This document shows, piece by piece, positions 41,518 to 49,539 of a stretch of DNA of 64,000 nucleotides. The notes under the pieces are model-generated. The model did not search any database. It was not told where the DNA came from and saw only the letters and a list, made by a program, of their open reading frames with translations. The position numbers and the translations under genes are program-made. This stretch comes from Suilimivivens aceti (lineage in GTDB: Bacteria; Bacillota; Clostridia; Lachnospirales; Lachnospiraceae): contig NZ_JAOQKJ010000007.1 of assembly GCF_025567405.1 (NCBI RefSeq), positions 176,274 to 240,273 of the forward strand, given 5' to 3'. Position 1 is the stretch's first letter. Every line of letters starts with the position of its first letter.

Positions 41518-41750
41518 TGATTATGTGTATGTATTGTAAGAACAGTTCAACAATAAACAGCACTACTACGCATGTTGTGAATTACAAGAACTGCATTATC
41601 GTGGTAAAAAATGTTCCTTGTCTGGAATGTGATCAGTGTGGTGAAAAATATTATACAGATGAAGTAGCGGAAAAACTGGAGTATATTGTAAACATGGCAA
41701 AAAAGTTAATGCAGGAGATTGCTGTAATAGATTACAGGCAGGCTGCGTAA
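41514..41750 (+). CDS. YgiT/MqsA-type zinc-finger protein, possible antitoxin
   Basis: 78 residues. CMYCKN...PCLECDQCGEKYY supplies two CxxC pairs for one zinc, as in MqsA N-terminal domains; VVNYKNCIIVVKNVP lies between. The DNA-binding helix-turn-helix of full MqsA is missing, which is common in the short YgiT form. Overlaps the DUF4258 gene by four bases and is followed by a terminator. Confidence 0.85.
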   Translation: MMIMCMYCKNSSTINSTTTHVVNYKNCIIVVKNVPCLECDQCGEKYYTDEVAEKLEYIVNMAKKLMQEIAVIDYRQAA

Positions 41751-41765
41751 TTGCCGGACAGAAGT

Positions 41766-41799
41766 ATAATGGCGGAGGAGTATTCCCCCGCCATTTATT
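41766..41799. terminator. Terminator hairpin after the DUF4258/YgiT pair
   Basis: AATGGCGG (41768-41775) pairs with CCGCCATT (41788-41795), followed by TATT. The T run is short, so termination may be partial. Confidence 0.6.
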
Positions 41800-41844
41800 A
41801 AATTCTATAGAGGAAAGTATTGTCTTGAAGCGGAGGAAACTTAG

Positions 41845-42366
41845 ATGAAGGTATTAGTTGTAGTGGATATGCAGAATGATTTTATTGACGGAGCACTGGG
41901 AACAAAGGAAGCAGAGGCGATCGTTCCTTTTGTAGCAGATAAGATCAGAAATTTTGATGGTATGGTTCTGTCAACCAGAGATACTCATTTTGAAAATTAT
42001 CTGGAAACGCAGGAAGGAAAGAATCTGCCGGTAAAGCATTGTATTAAAGGAACCAATGGCTGGCAGATCAGAAAGGAAATAGCAGAGCTGGTTTCAGAAG
42101 AGCCTGTTGATAAACTGACATTTGGCAGTGACAGACTGCCGGAGAGACTACGGAAGCTGGCAGATCAGGAGCCGATAGAAAGCATAACACTGGTTGGACT
42201 CTGTACGGATATCTGTGTTATTTCCAATGCCATGGTAATAAAGGCATTTTTCCCGGAGGTTCCCATTATTGTGGATGCAAAGTGCTGTGCAGGTGTTACA
42301 CCGGAAAGTCATACACAGGCGCTGAATGCCATGAAGGTATGTCAGATCCAGATTGAGAATGAATAA
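41845..42366 (+). CDS. Cysteine hydrolase (isochorismatase/nicotinamidase-like)
   Basis: 173 residues. The catalytic aspartate is in VVDMQNDFIDGAL (D9), a lysine or equivalent near VKHCIKGTNGW, and the nucleophile cysteine in LVGLCTDICVISN. PVKHCIKGT resembles the PxHCxxGTxG segment of nicotinamidases, so nicotinamide deamidation for NAD salvage is the best guess. GGAGGAAAC precedes the ATG. The small gene downstream begins two bases after the stop. Confidence 0.85.
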   Translation: MKVLVVVDMQNDFIDGALGTKEAEAIVPFVADKIRNFDGMVLSTRDTHFENYLETQEGKNLPVKHCIKGTNGWQIRKEIAELVSEEPVDKLTFGSDRLPERLRKLADQEPIESITLVGLCTDICVISNAMVIKAFFPEVPIIVDAKCCAGVTPESHTQALNAMKVCQIQIENE

Positions 42367-42368
42367 AT

Positions 42369-42551
42369 ATGTGGAAGATCAGACAGATTTTTGATGGTGA
42401 ATATGGCTGTGAAGAAAGGATGCCAGGAGAAGAAATGAAATGCCTTGTTGTGCTGGAGAATGAAGAGTGCCTGACAAAAGAGGTTATGGCAGAAGACAAA
42501 TTCCTGACAGAAAACGGTCTGAATGAGGGAGATATCTGGCCGGAACAGTGA
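42369..42551 (+). CDS. Small conserved hypothetical protein
   Basis: 60 residues, acidic, beginning MWKIRQIFDGEYGCEER with MKCLVVLENEECL and ending GLNEGDIWPEQ. The same kind of short protein is found widely in Lachnospiraceae, to my recollection, without known function. It follows the cysteine hydrolase by two bases and is probably cotranscribed. Confidence 0.65.
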   Translation: MWKIRQIFDGEYGCEERMPGEEMKCLVVLENEECLTKEVMAEDKFLTENGLNEGDIWPEQ

Positions 42552-42594
42552 TATTTTGGCGCCGGCTTTTTGGTGTAGCTTTATACTTCGAAAA

Positions 42595-42623
42595 TTGACG
42601 AACAGACGGTTGATAAGTATAAT
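42595..42623 (+). promoter_or_regulatory. Promoter of the NERD-domain gene
   Basis: TTGACG (42595-42600), 17 bases, TATAAT (42618-42623), about 40 bases before the start codon at 42663. Confidence 0.75.
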
Positions 42624-42662
42624 ATTTATATATTTGCAGAGCGTAAGAGATGGTGGGGAATT

Positions 42663-43619
42663 ATGGGGATTTTCACAAAACCGGAAGTGGTGATTCTGAA
42701 AGGAACCAGTGATGCACAGGCATATCTGGAAAAGTTGGAATTGCTTCAGAAAAAAGCAGAAGGAACTGCACTTGAGCAGATCCAGAAGGAAATTGCAATT
42801 ACAAAGGCAGGTATCCAGGGAGAAGAGAATATACTGTTTGAACTGAAAAACAGTAATATGGATATGTATGTGCTTCAGGATATTTATCTGGAAACCGGAG
42901 ATGGTCTTGGAGCACAGATTGATTTCATTGTTGTAACAGCAAAGTTGAACTTTATTATTGAATGTAAGAATCTTTTTGGAAATATCGAAATCGATTCCAA
43001 AGGAAATTTTATCCGGACTATGGAATATGGTGGAAAGAAGCACAGGGAGGGCATTTATTCACCTATTACCCAGAATGAACGGCATATGGCTGTTTTAAAG
43101 GAATGCAGGGCAGAGAATAGAAATTTCCTGATGGGAGCATGGATCAGAAAGAATTTTGATCTTTGGAATAAATCACTGGTGGTACTGGCAAATCCCAAAA
43201 CGATTGTAAATGACAGATTTGCCACAAAAGAAGTAAAGAATCAGGTGATTCGGGCAGACCAGTTAATTGGAACTATGAAGAAACTGATCAGTGAAAACAG
43301 GGAGCTTCCATCTACGAAAAAGGAAATGAAGGAGATTGCGGAAAAAATCCTGAGAAGAAACAAAGAGCAGCGCAAGGATTATGCTGAGAAATATGAAAAA
43401 CTGGCAGAACAGACAGAAGACATATCAGAAGCAAATGACAGTAAAGCGGAAAGCATGAAAGCAGAGGAAACAGAGAATATTGTTTCCGGGGTCTGCCCCA
43501 GATGTGGCAGGGAACTGGTACTTCGAACTGCAAAAAAGGGAGACAAAGCAGGAATGCAGTTTTATGGGTGTTCCGGATTCCCAAAGTGCAGATATGTCAG
43601 GAATATGACAGAAAGCTAA
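42663..43619 (+). CDS. NERD-domain nuclease-like protein with zinc ribbon
   Basis: 318 residues. The NERD domain (residues 55-180) has GEENILFELKN, AQIDFIVVTAKLNFIIECKN and the ExK pair of restriction-like nucleases. A charged helical linker follows, and the last 45 residues are a topoisomerase-type zinc ribbon (CPRCGRELVLRTAKKGDKAG, then GCSGFPKCRYV). A DNA repair or defence role is plausible. Own promoter; gene starts AAT/GGGGATT with a weak ribosome site GGTGGGG. Confidence 0.85.
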   Translation: MGIFTKPEVVILKGTSDAQAYLEKLELLQKKAEGTALEQIQKEIAITKAGIQGEENILFELKNSNMDMYVLQDIYLETGDGLGAQIDFIVVTAKLNFIIECKNLFGNIEIDSKGNFIRTMEYGGKKHREGIYSPITQNERHMAVLKECRAENRNFLMGAWIRKNFDLWNKSLVVLANPKTIVNDRFATKEVKNQVIRADQLIGTMKKLISENRELPSTKKEMKEIAEKILRRNKEQRKDYAEKYEKLAEQTEDISEANDSKAESMKAEETENIVSGVCPRCGRELVLRTAKKGDKAGMQFYGCSGFPKCRYVRNMTES

Positions 43620-43636
43620 GAAAGGTACAGTAGCAG

Positions 43637-43990
43637 ATGACAGTGTTGGAATTCTTTGAAAATCTGATGCATCACATTGTAGAGGTTGCAATCCTCGTGT
43701 TTGAATTTATCGGTGTGATCGTAATTATCATCTCCGGACTGAAGGGCTTTTATTTTTATCTCCGCCGCAGACCGGATATGAAGCTTGCACTTGCGCAGGG
43801 GCTTGCCGTTGGACTGGAGTTCAAGCTCTGCAGTGAGATCCTGAAAACAGTAACAGTCCGGGATTTTAAAGAGATTGCTACAGTAGCGGGCATCATAGCG
43901 CTCCGGGCGGCACTGACATTTTTGATCCACTGGGAGATCAAGGAAGAGAAAGCAGAAGAAAAGGTGGAAGAGAAGACAACAAAGGAGTAG
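43637..43990 (+). CDS. DUF1622 membrane protein
   Basis: 117 residues. A long hydrophobic helix (VEVAILVFEFIGVIVIIISG), then LALAQGLAVGLEFKLCSEIL and TVAGIIALRAALTFLIHWEI form the DUF1622 signature. Small integral membrane protein of unknown role; the tail is Glu/Lys-rich. It ends three bases before the endonuclease IV gene and is probably cotranscribed with it. Confidence 0.88.
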   Translation: MTVLEFFENLMHHIVEVAILVFEFIGVIVIIISGLKGFYFYLRRRPDMKLALAQGLAVGLEFKLCSEILKTVTVRDFKEIATVAGIIALRAALTFLIHWEIKEEKAEEKVEEKTTKE

Positions 43991-43992
43991 GC

Positions 43993-44853
43993 ATGATCAA
44001 ATTAGGATCCCATGTGGGAATGGCGGGAAAGGACATGTTCCTTGCTTCTGTGAAGGAAGCAGAAAGCTATGGTGCCAATGTCCTGATGCTCTATACAGGA
44101 GCCCCACAGAATACAAGACGAAAAGAAATCAAAGATCTGAATATCGAAAAAGGATGGGAATATGCGGCGCAGGCAGGCATTAACGAAATCGTTGTGCATG
44201 CGCCGTATATTATAAATCTGGCAAATACTGTGAAGCCGGAGACCTTCACACTTGCTGTAGAATTCCTGGAAAAGGAAATCATAAGGACTGCAGCTATGAG
44301 AAGTAAAATACTGGTGCTGCATCCCGGCTCCTGCCTGGATGCGGGTGTGGATGCCGGAACAGCCCAGATCGTTAAGGGATTAAATCAGGTGCTGGATCAG
44401 AATGAGGACGATGTTTTCATCGCACTGGAAACCATGGCCGGCAAGGGCAGTGAGATCGGCAGAAGCTTTGAGGAGCTTGCCAGGATTTATGAGGGGGTTC
44501 ATAAAAAAGAGCGGCTCAGGGTATGCTTTGATACCTGCCACGTGAATGATGCCGGATATGATCTTTCATATGATTATGAAGGAGTATTCCAGCACTTTGA
44601 TGAGGTGCTTGGACTTGGACAGATCGCAGTATTTCATATCAATGACAGCATGAATCCCTGTGGTACACATAAGGACAGGCATGCTAATATCGGAAAAGGA
44701 TACCTTGGGGAAGAGGTACTGAAAAAGCTTGTCCACGATCCGAGATTTGAAGAAATACCGAAGATCCTGGAAACACCATGGCTGTGTGAGGAAGGTTCTG
44801 ATAAGAAGACAATCCCGCCTTATAAGGAGGAGATCCGTCAGCTTTTAGGATAA
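43993..44853 (+). CDS. nfo: Deoxyribonuclease IV (apurinic/apyrimidinic endonuclease)
   Basis: 286 residues, the usual length. The TIM-barrel carries the zinc ligands of Nfo: VHAPYIINLAN, LHPGSCLDAG, LETMAGKGSEIG, FDTCHVNDAGYD, HINDSMNPCGTHKDRHANIG and a final ILETPW. It cuts DNA at abasic sites in base excision repair. It begins two bases after the DUF1622 stop. Confidence 0.96.
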   Translation: MIKLGSHVGMAGKDMFLASVKEAESYGANVLMLYTGAPQNTRRKEIKDLNIEKGWEYAAQAGINEIVVHAPYIINLANTVKPETFTLAVEFLEKEIIRTAAMRSKILVLHPGSCLDAGVDAGTAQIVKGLNQVLDQNEDDVFIALETMAGKGSEIGRSFEELARIYEGVHKKERLRVCFDTCHVNDAGYDLSYDYEGVFQHFDEVLGLGQIAVFHINDSMNPCGTHKDRHANIGKGYLGEEVLKKLVHDPRFEEIPKILETPWLCEEGSDKKTIPPYKEEIRQLLG

Positions 44854-44878
44854 GGGTAAAAGAAGGGAAGAAAACTAA

Positions 44879-45988
44879 TTGGTACGGAGAAGATATATTC
44901 CGCTTAGAACAGCACACCCGGGAATGATCCTGGATCAGGCGATCATTGACAGAGCCGGTCGTGTGCTGATCGCAAGGAGAACACCACTTGAGGATTTTCA
45001 TATTGAGGGTCTGAGAAAAATGGGGGTTGGCGGCATTTACATCCGTGAGGGGGAAGAAGATCCTGATCAGGAGGTAGAAAAAGAAGAACAGTCTCTGCCG
45101 GCAGCACTTCAGAAAACTTATGACAAGGTTAAAGTAAGGGATCCTGCCAGGGTTAAAATTTCAGAAAGTGTGCGGAAACGTGTGGCGCAGGGAGTACAAT
45201 ACCTGTATCAGGATACGAATTCTGCAGACTTTACCAATGCGTCCAGGAGTATCACAGATGATCTGCTGAAGGCTATTGAGGATAATGATGCAGTGGCGGT
45301 GGATATCGGTGCCCTACAGGTCAGTGATGAGTATACCTTTAAGCACAGCGTGGATGTGGCTACCATGGCCATGATCGTAGCAAGAAAATATGGACTGAAT
45401 GATAATCAGGTCTATCAGATCGGTATCGCCGGACTTCTGCATGATATTGGAAAATCCAAAATCCCGAATGAAATCCTGAATAAAGCGGGTAAACTGACAG
45501 ATGATGAGTTTACCATTATGAAAATGCACTCCACTTATGGCTATCATATCCTGGAGCCGAAGAAGGATATCTCGCAGGAGGTCAAACTCGGGGTACTGCA
45601 GCATCATGAAAAGATGAATGGAAAGGGATATCCCATGCAGGTGACCGGGGAGAAGATCCACCTGTTTTCCAGGATCATTTCAGTAGCTGATATTTATGAT
45701 GCACTGGTGACAGAACGCCCTTATAAGAAACCCTTTTCTCCAAGGGCGGCAGTTGAGATGATCATGTCCATGACGGAAGAACTGGATATCAAAGTAATGA
45801 AATGCTTTATGGAAAGTGTGATCCTGTATCCGGTTGGCAGTGATGTCATGCTGAGTACAGGCGAAATGGCAAGGGTAGTAGAGAATCTGTCTTACGCTGT
45901 ACTGCGGCCCAAGGTACTTGGCCTGCAGAACGGCAAGGTATATGATCTGGCCAATGATGTAAAGTGTGCGAATATTATTATTCTCTGA
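44879..45988 (+). CDS. HD-GYP domain protein, probable cyclic di-GMP phosphodiesterase
   Basis: 369 residues from TTG 44879 after AGAAGGGAAG. The N-terminal 90 residues resemble the DUF3391-like lead domain (PLRTAHPGMILDQAI). The HD-GYP domain has HSVDVATMAMIVARKYGL, LLHDIGKSKIPNEIL near residue 187, and HHEKMNGKGYP near 241, all key residues present. It hydrolyses cyclic di-GMP, the product of the GGDEF proteins at 13248 and 26529. No receiver or membrane segment. Confidence 0.9.
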   Translation: MVRRRYIPLRTAHPGMILDQAIIDRAGRVLIARRTPLEDFHIEGLRKMGVGGIYIREGEEDPDQEVEKEEQSLPAALQKTYDKVKVRDPARVKISESVRKRVAQGVQYLYQDTNSADFTNASRSITDDLLKAIEDNDAVAVDIGALQVSDEYTFKHSVDVATMAMIVARKYGLNDNQVYQIGIAGLLHDIGKSKIPNEILNKAGKLTDDEFTIMKMHSTYGYHILEPKKDISQEVKLGVLQHHEKMNGKGYPMQVTGEKIHLFSRIISVADIYDALVTERPYKKPFSPRAAVEMIMSMTEELDIKVMKCFMESVILYPVGSDVMLSTGEMARVVENLSYAVLRPKVLGLQNGKVYDLANDVKCANIIIL

Positions 45989-46006
45989 CAGAAAGGCGAT
46001 GGAATT

Positions 46007-46984
46007 ATGTGTACGGCGGCAACTTATCGTACAAAAGATTTTTATTTTGGAAGAACACTGGATTATGAATTTTCCTACGGTGAGGAAATAACAGTGACAC
46101 CAAGGAACTATCCTTTTTCTTTCCGGTATCTTCCGGAGAAAAGAAAGCATTATGCAATCATAGGCATGGCTCATGTGGAAGAGGATTATCCATTATATTA
46201 TGATGCAGTCAACGAAAAGGGACTTGGCATGGCCGGGCTCAATTTCGTAGGGAATGCTGTTTATGGAGAAGTAAGGGAAGGAAAAGAGAATGTGGCAGTT
46301 TTTGAACTGATTCCATATATTCTTTCACAATGTGAAAATGCAGAAGAGGCAAGAGAACTCTTAGGAAAAATACAGATTACAGATACCAGATTCAAGGAAC
46401 AGCTCCCAAATGGCAGACTGCACTGGATCATTGCAGATGAAAAGGAAGCCATTACTGTGGAGTCAGGCACTGAGGGACTTAAGATCTATGAGAATGCGCC
46501 AGGTGTCCTGACTAACAATCCACCCTTTCCCATGCAGATGTTCCAGCTGAACAATTATATGCAGCTCTCAAGCAGGCAGCCGGAGAATCTGTTTTCTGAC
46601 CAGCTTTCCTTGGAAACTTACAGCAGAGGGATGGGAGCCCTTGGACTTCCGGGAGATCTTTCATCAGCATCCCGTTTTGTACGGGTGGCATTTACAAAGC
46701 TCCATGCCAGATCAGGAGAAGGGGAAGCAGACAGTGTAGGACAGTTTTTCCATATCCTTGGAAGCGTTGAGCAGACGAGAGGATGCTGCGAACTGGAGAA
46801 TGGCAAATACGAAATTACCATTTATACCTCCTGCTGTAATGCAACAAAGGGCATCTATTACTACACGACTTATACGAACCGGCAGATCACGGCGGTTGAC
46901 ATGCACAGGGAGAAGCTGGATGGCACAGAACTGATCCGCTATCCCATGCTGGAGGAAGAACAGATCCGGTTACAGAACGCATAA
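46007..46984 (+). CDS. bsh: Bile salt hydrolase (choloylglycine hydrolase family)
   Basis: 325 residues, normal for BSH. After Met removal the nucleophile is Cys2 (MCTAATYRTKDFYFGRTLDY); R16 and D19, N79 (GMAGLNF), N170/N171 (VLTNNP) and R223 (SASRFVR) match the catalytic set of Clostridium perfringens BSH. It removes glycine or taurine from conjugated bile acids in the cytoplasm. No bile acid transporter is adjacent. GAAAGGCGATGG precedes the ATG. A penicillin V acylase activity cannot be excluded. Confidence 0.92.
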   Translation: MCTAATYRTKDFYFGRTLDYEFSYGEEITVTPRNYPFSFRYLPEKRKHYAIIGMAHVEEDYPLYYDAVNEKGLGMAGLNFVGNAVYGEVREGKENVAVFELIPYILSQCENAEEARELLGKIQITDTRFKEQLPNGRLHWIIADEKEAITVESGTEGLKIYENAPGVLTNNPPFPMQMFQLNNYMQLSSRQPENLFSDQLSLETYSRGMGALGLPGDLSSASRFVRVAFTKLHARSGEGEADSVGQFFHILGSVEQTRGCCELENGKYEITIYTSCCNATKGIYYYTTYTNRQITAVDMHREKLDGTELIRYPMLEEEQIRLQNA

Positions 46985-47040
46985 GGGCTGCTGCCGGCAG
47001 AATATACACAGAAACTTATGAAACAGAGGCAGTGTATAGA

Positions 47041-47532
47041 ATGAAAGAAATACAGATCAGAAAATACTGGGAAAAGGATATTCCTGCCATGGTGAAAATC
47101 TGGAATGAAGTGGTAGAGGATGGCATTGCATTTCCCCAGTTAAAGGTACTGACAGAAGAAAGCGGCAGAGAATTTTTCGCACAGCAGACATACTGCGGCG
47201 TAGCAGAGGGTGAGGCAGGAGAAGTACTTGGTCTCTATATCCTGCATCCCAACAATGTGGGAAGATGCGGACACATCTGTAATGCCAGCTATGCGGTAAG
47301 CAGAGAAAAAAGAGGACTGCACATCGGGGAGAAGCTGGTCAGGGACTGCATCAGACAGGCTCACGAAGAAGATTTCCGCATTCTGCAGTTTAATGCTGTT
47401 GTGGCTTCCAATGTCCATGCAAGACATTTATATGAAAGAATTGGATTCCATCAGCTGGGAATCATTCCGGGAGGCTTTCTGTTAAAGGACGGCACATATG
47501 AGGATATCTGTCCTTATTATATAGAGGTTTGA
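47041..47532 (+). CDS. GNAT-family N-acetyltransferase
   Basis: 163 residues from ATG 47041. KEIQIRKYWEKDIPAMVKIW is a typical GNAT start, and SREKRGLHIGEKLVRDCIRQ is the acetyl-CoA pyrophosphate loop (R/QxxGxG/A type, here RGLHIG); FNAVVASNVHARHLYERIGF and LGIIPGGF close the fold. Resembles phosphinothricin/ribosomal-alanine-type acetyltransferases; substrate unknown. Confidence 0.88.
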   Translation: MKEIQIRKYWEKDIPAMVKIWNEVVEDGIAFPQLKVLTEESGREFFAQQTYCGVAEGEAGEVLGLYILHPNNVGRCGHICNASYAVSREKRGLHIGEKLVRDCIRQAHEEDFRILQFNAVVASNVHARHLYERIGFHQLGIIPGGFLLKDGTYEDICPYYIEV

Positions 47533-47624
47533 AGAAAAAAGGGTAGCGGTGGAGATACTTTTTCGCTATAATGAGACAGAGAGATAAAGAGATGAAGCTG
47601 CGAAAACAGCAGAATGGAGGCATT

Positions 47625-48227
47625 ATGGAAATCGTATGTTTGGATCTTGAGGGTGTACTGGTACCGGAAATCTGGATCGCTTTTGCAGAGGAGACAGGGA
47701 TCCCGGAGTTAAAGAGAACAACCAGAGATGAGCCTGATTATGATAAGCTGATGAAATACAGGATCGGCATTTTAAAGGAACATGGACTTGGACTGAAGGA
47801 GATTCAGGAGACTATTGAGAAGATCGATCCTCTGCCGGGAGCAAAAGAATTTCTCGATCAGCTCCGCAGCCTGACTCAGGTGATCATTGTCAGTGATACG
47901 TTTTCCCAGTTTGCAGGACCGCTGATGAAGAAGCTCGGCTATCCGACTATCTTCTGTAATTCTCTGGTAGTGGCACCGGATGGAGAGATCACAGACTTTA
48001 AGATGCGCTGTGAAAAGTCCAAATATACGACAGTAAAGGCTCTGCAGTCTATCGGCTATGATACGATCGCAAGCGGTGACAGCCACAATGATCTTGGCAT
48101 GATCGAGGCCAGCAAGGCAGGCTTCCTGTTCCGCACAACAGATGCGATCAAACAGGAGTACCCGCAGTATCCCGCCTTTGAAACCTATGATGAGCTGCTT
48201 GCAGCGATCAAAGAAGTGATTGCCTAA
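47625..48227 (+). CDS. thrH: Phosphoserine phosphatase / homoserine phosphotransferase
   Basis: 200 residues from ATG 47625 after GGAGG; length and sequence fit ThrH. HAD motif I is LDLEGVLVPEIW, where the second Asp of DxD is Glu as in ThrH; IIVSDTFSQF is motif II; ASGDSHNDLGMIEASKAGF is motif III/IV. It dephosphorylates phosphoserine and can move phosphate to homoserine. A terminator follows at 48234. Confidence 0.9.
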   Translation: MEIVCLDLEGVLVPEIWIAFAEETGIPELKRTTRDEPDYDKLMKYRIGILKEHGLGLKEIQETIEKIDPLPGAKEFLDQLRSLTQVIIVSDTFSQFAGPLMKKLGYPTIFCNSLVVAPDGEITDFKMRCEKSKYTTVKALQSIGYDTIASGDSHNDLGMIEASKAGFLFRTTDAIKQEYPQYPAFETYDELLAAIKEVIA

Positions 48228-48233
48228 AGACCG

Positions 48234-48263
48234 AAGAATCCTGCTTGCAGGATTCTTTTTTTT
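48234..48263 (+). terminator. Rho-independent terminator after thrH
   Basis: AAGAATCCTGC (48234-48244) and GCAGGATTCTT (48247-48257) form a tight hairpin, followed by a run of T residues. Confidence 0.9.
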
Positions 48264-48271
48264 ACACTTTA

Positions 48272-48304
48272 CCTATTGACATGGTAGGCGAATAGGAATA
48301 CTAT
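48272..48304 (+). promoter_or_regulatory. Promoter of the rrf2-suf operon with candidate Rrf2 operator
   Basis: TTGACA (48276-48281), 17 bases, TACTAT (48299-48304). CCTA (48272-48275) and TAGG (48285-48288), with another TAGG at 48293-48296, flank the -35 box in the way of IscR/Rrf2-type sites. Autoregulation by the first gene product is likely but not shown. Confidence 0.7.
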
Positions 48305-48337
48305 CTCCATAGATGAAAAAAGGAGGAACACCGCACA

Positions 48338-48790
48338 ATGGTAATTTCTTCAAAAGGAAGATATGCACTGCGGATCATGGTCTATCTGGCAGGAAAGCCG
48401 GAAGGAGAATATGTACCGCTGAAGGAAATATCCGAGAAGGAAAATATTTCACAGAAATATCTGGAAAGTATTGCGACAGTCCTGTCCAAGGGACATCTGA
48501 TCGAGGCAGCAAGTGGTCATAAGGGCGGCTATCACCTGTCAAGGAAACCGGAGGAGTACAGTATAGGAGAGGTACTCCGTATGACAGAGGGAAGTCTGGC
48601 ACCGGTGGCCTGTCTGAAGGAGGATGCGGGGCATTGTGATCAGGCAGATCTGTGTTATACGCTGCCAATCTGGCAGGGACTTGCCGATGTCATCAATAAT
48701 TATCTGGATTCCATTTCCTTAAAGGATGTGGCAGACAGTGCACAGAATATGGAAAACAGTCAGGACATTCCTGACAAGAAGGAGGAGTAA
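48338..48790 (+). CDS. Rrf2-family regulator (IscR/SufR-like)
   Basis: 150 residues. Winged helix with MVISSKGRYALRIMVYLAGK and ISQKYLESIATVLSKGHLIE; three cysteines in VACLKEDAGHCDQADLC match the iron-sulfur ligand pattern of IscR-like regulators. It probably senses cluster status and represses the sufCBDSU genes that begin three bases downstream. AAAGGAGG lies 19 bases before the ATG, rather far; the nearer CACCGCACA is not a ribosome site. Confidence 0.92.
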   Translation: MVISSKGRYALRIMVYLAGKPEGEYVPLKEISEKENISQKYLESIATVLSKGHLIEAASGHKGGYHLSRKPEEYSIGEVLRMTEGSLAPVACLKEDAGHCDQADLCYTLPIWQGLADVINNYLDSISLKDVADSAQNMENSQDIPDKKEE

Positions 48791-48792
48791 TT

Positions 48793-49539
48793 ATGGAAGA
48801 AAAGCATTTGCTTACGGTGAAGGATCTGCATGTAAATGTGGAAGATAAAGAGATCCTGCACGGTGTGGATCTTACGATCAATAAAGGGGAGACTCATGTA
48901 CTGATGGGGCCGAACGGAACCGGCAAGTCGACCCTTGGCTACGCCCTGATGGGAAATCCGAGATACAGTGTCACAGAGGGTGAGATCTGGTTTCAGGGAA
49001 AGAATATAACAGAGGAAGCAGTGAATGAGAGAGCGAAGGATGGTATCTTCCTTTCCTTCCAGAATCCGCTGGAGGTACCGGGTGTTACCTTAAGCGCCTT
49101 TATCAGAAGCGCCCTGGAGCAGAAGACCGGCAAGCGGATCCGCCTCTGGGATTTCAAGAAGGAGCTGGCAAGAACCATGGAAATCCTGCAGATGGATCCT
49201 TCCTATGCAGAGCGTGACCTGAATGTGGGATTTTCAGGTGGTGAAAAGAAAAAGGCAGAGATCCTGCAGCTTCTGATGCTGAAGCCTTCCCTTGCCATTC
49301 TGGATGAAACCGATTCCGGTCTTGATGTGGATGCGGTCCGCACTGTTTCAAGGGGAATCGAGGAATATCAGAAGAACTGTGACGGTGGTCTTCTGATCAT
49401 TACCCACAGCACAAGGATCCTGGAGTATCTTTCCGTGGATGATACCCATGTGATGGTAGAAGGAAAGATCGTGAAGACAGGAGATGCATCCCTGGTAGAT
49501 GAGATCAATGAAAAGGGATTCAAAGAGGTAACATTATGA
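48793..49539 (+). CDS. sufC: Fe-S cluster assembly ATPase SufC
   Basis: 248 residues. ABC ATPase with Walker A GPNGTGKSTLGYALMG, Q-loop FLSFQNPLEVPGV, signature FSGGEKKKAEILQ, Walker B LAILDETDSGLDVDAV and HSTRILEYL. It powers the SufB2C2/SufBCD scaffold. It overlaps sufB by four bases. Confidence 0.97.
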   Translation: MEEKHLLTVKDLHVNVEDKEILHGVDLTINKGETHVLMGPNGTGKSTLGYALMGNPRYSVTEGEIWFQGKNITEEAVNERAKDGIFLSFQNPLEVPGVTLSAFIRSALEQKTGKRIRLWDFKKELARTMEILQMDPSYAERDLNVGFSGGEKKKAEILQLLMLKPSLAILDETDSGLDVDAVRTVSRGIEEYQKNCDGGLLIITHSTRILEYLSVDDTHVMVEGKIVKTGDASLVDEINEKGFKEVTL

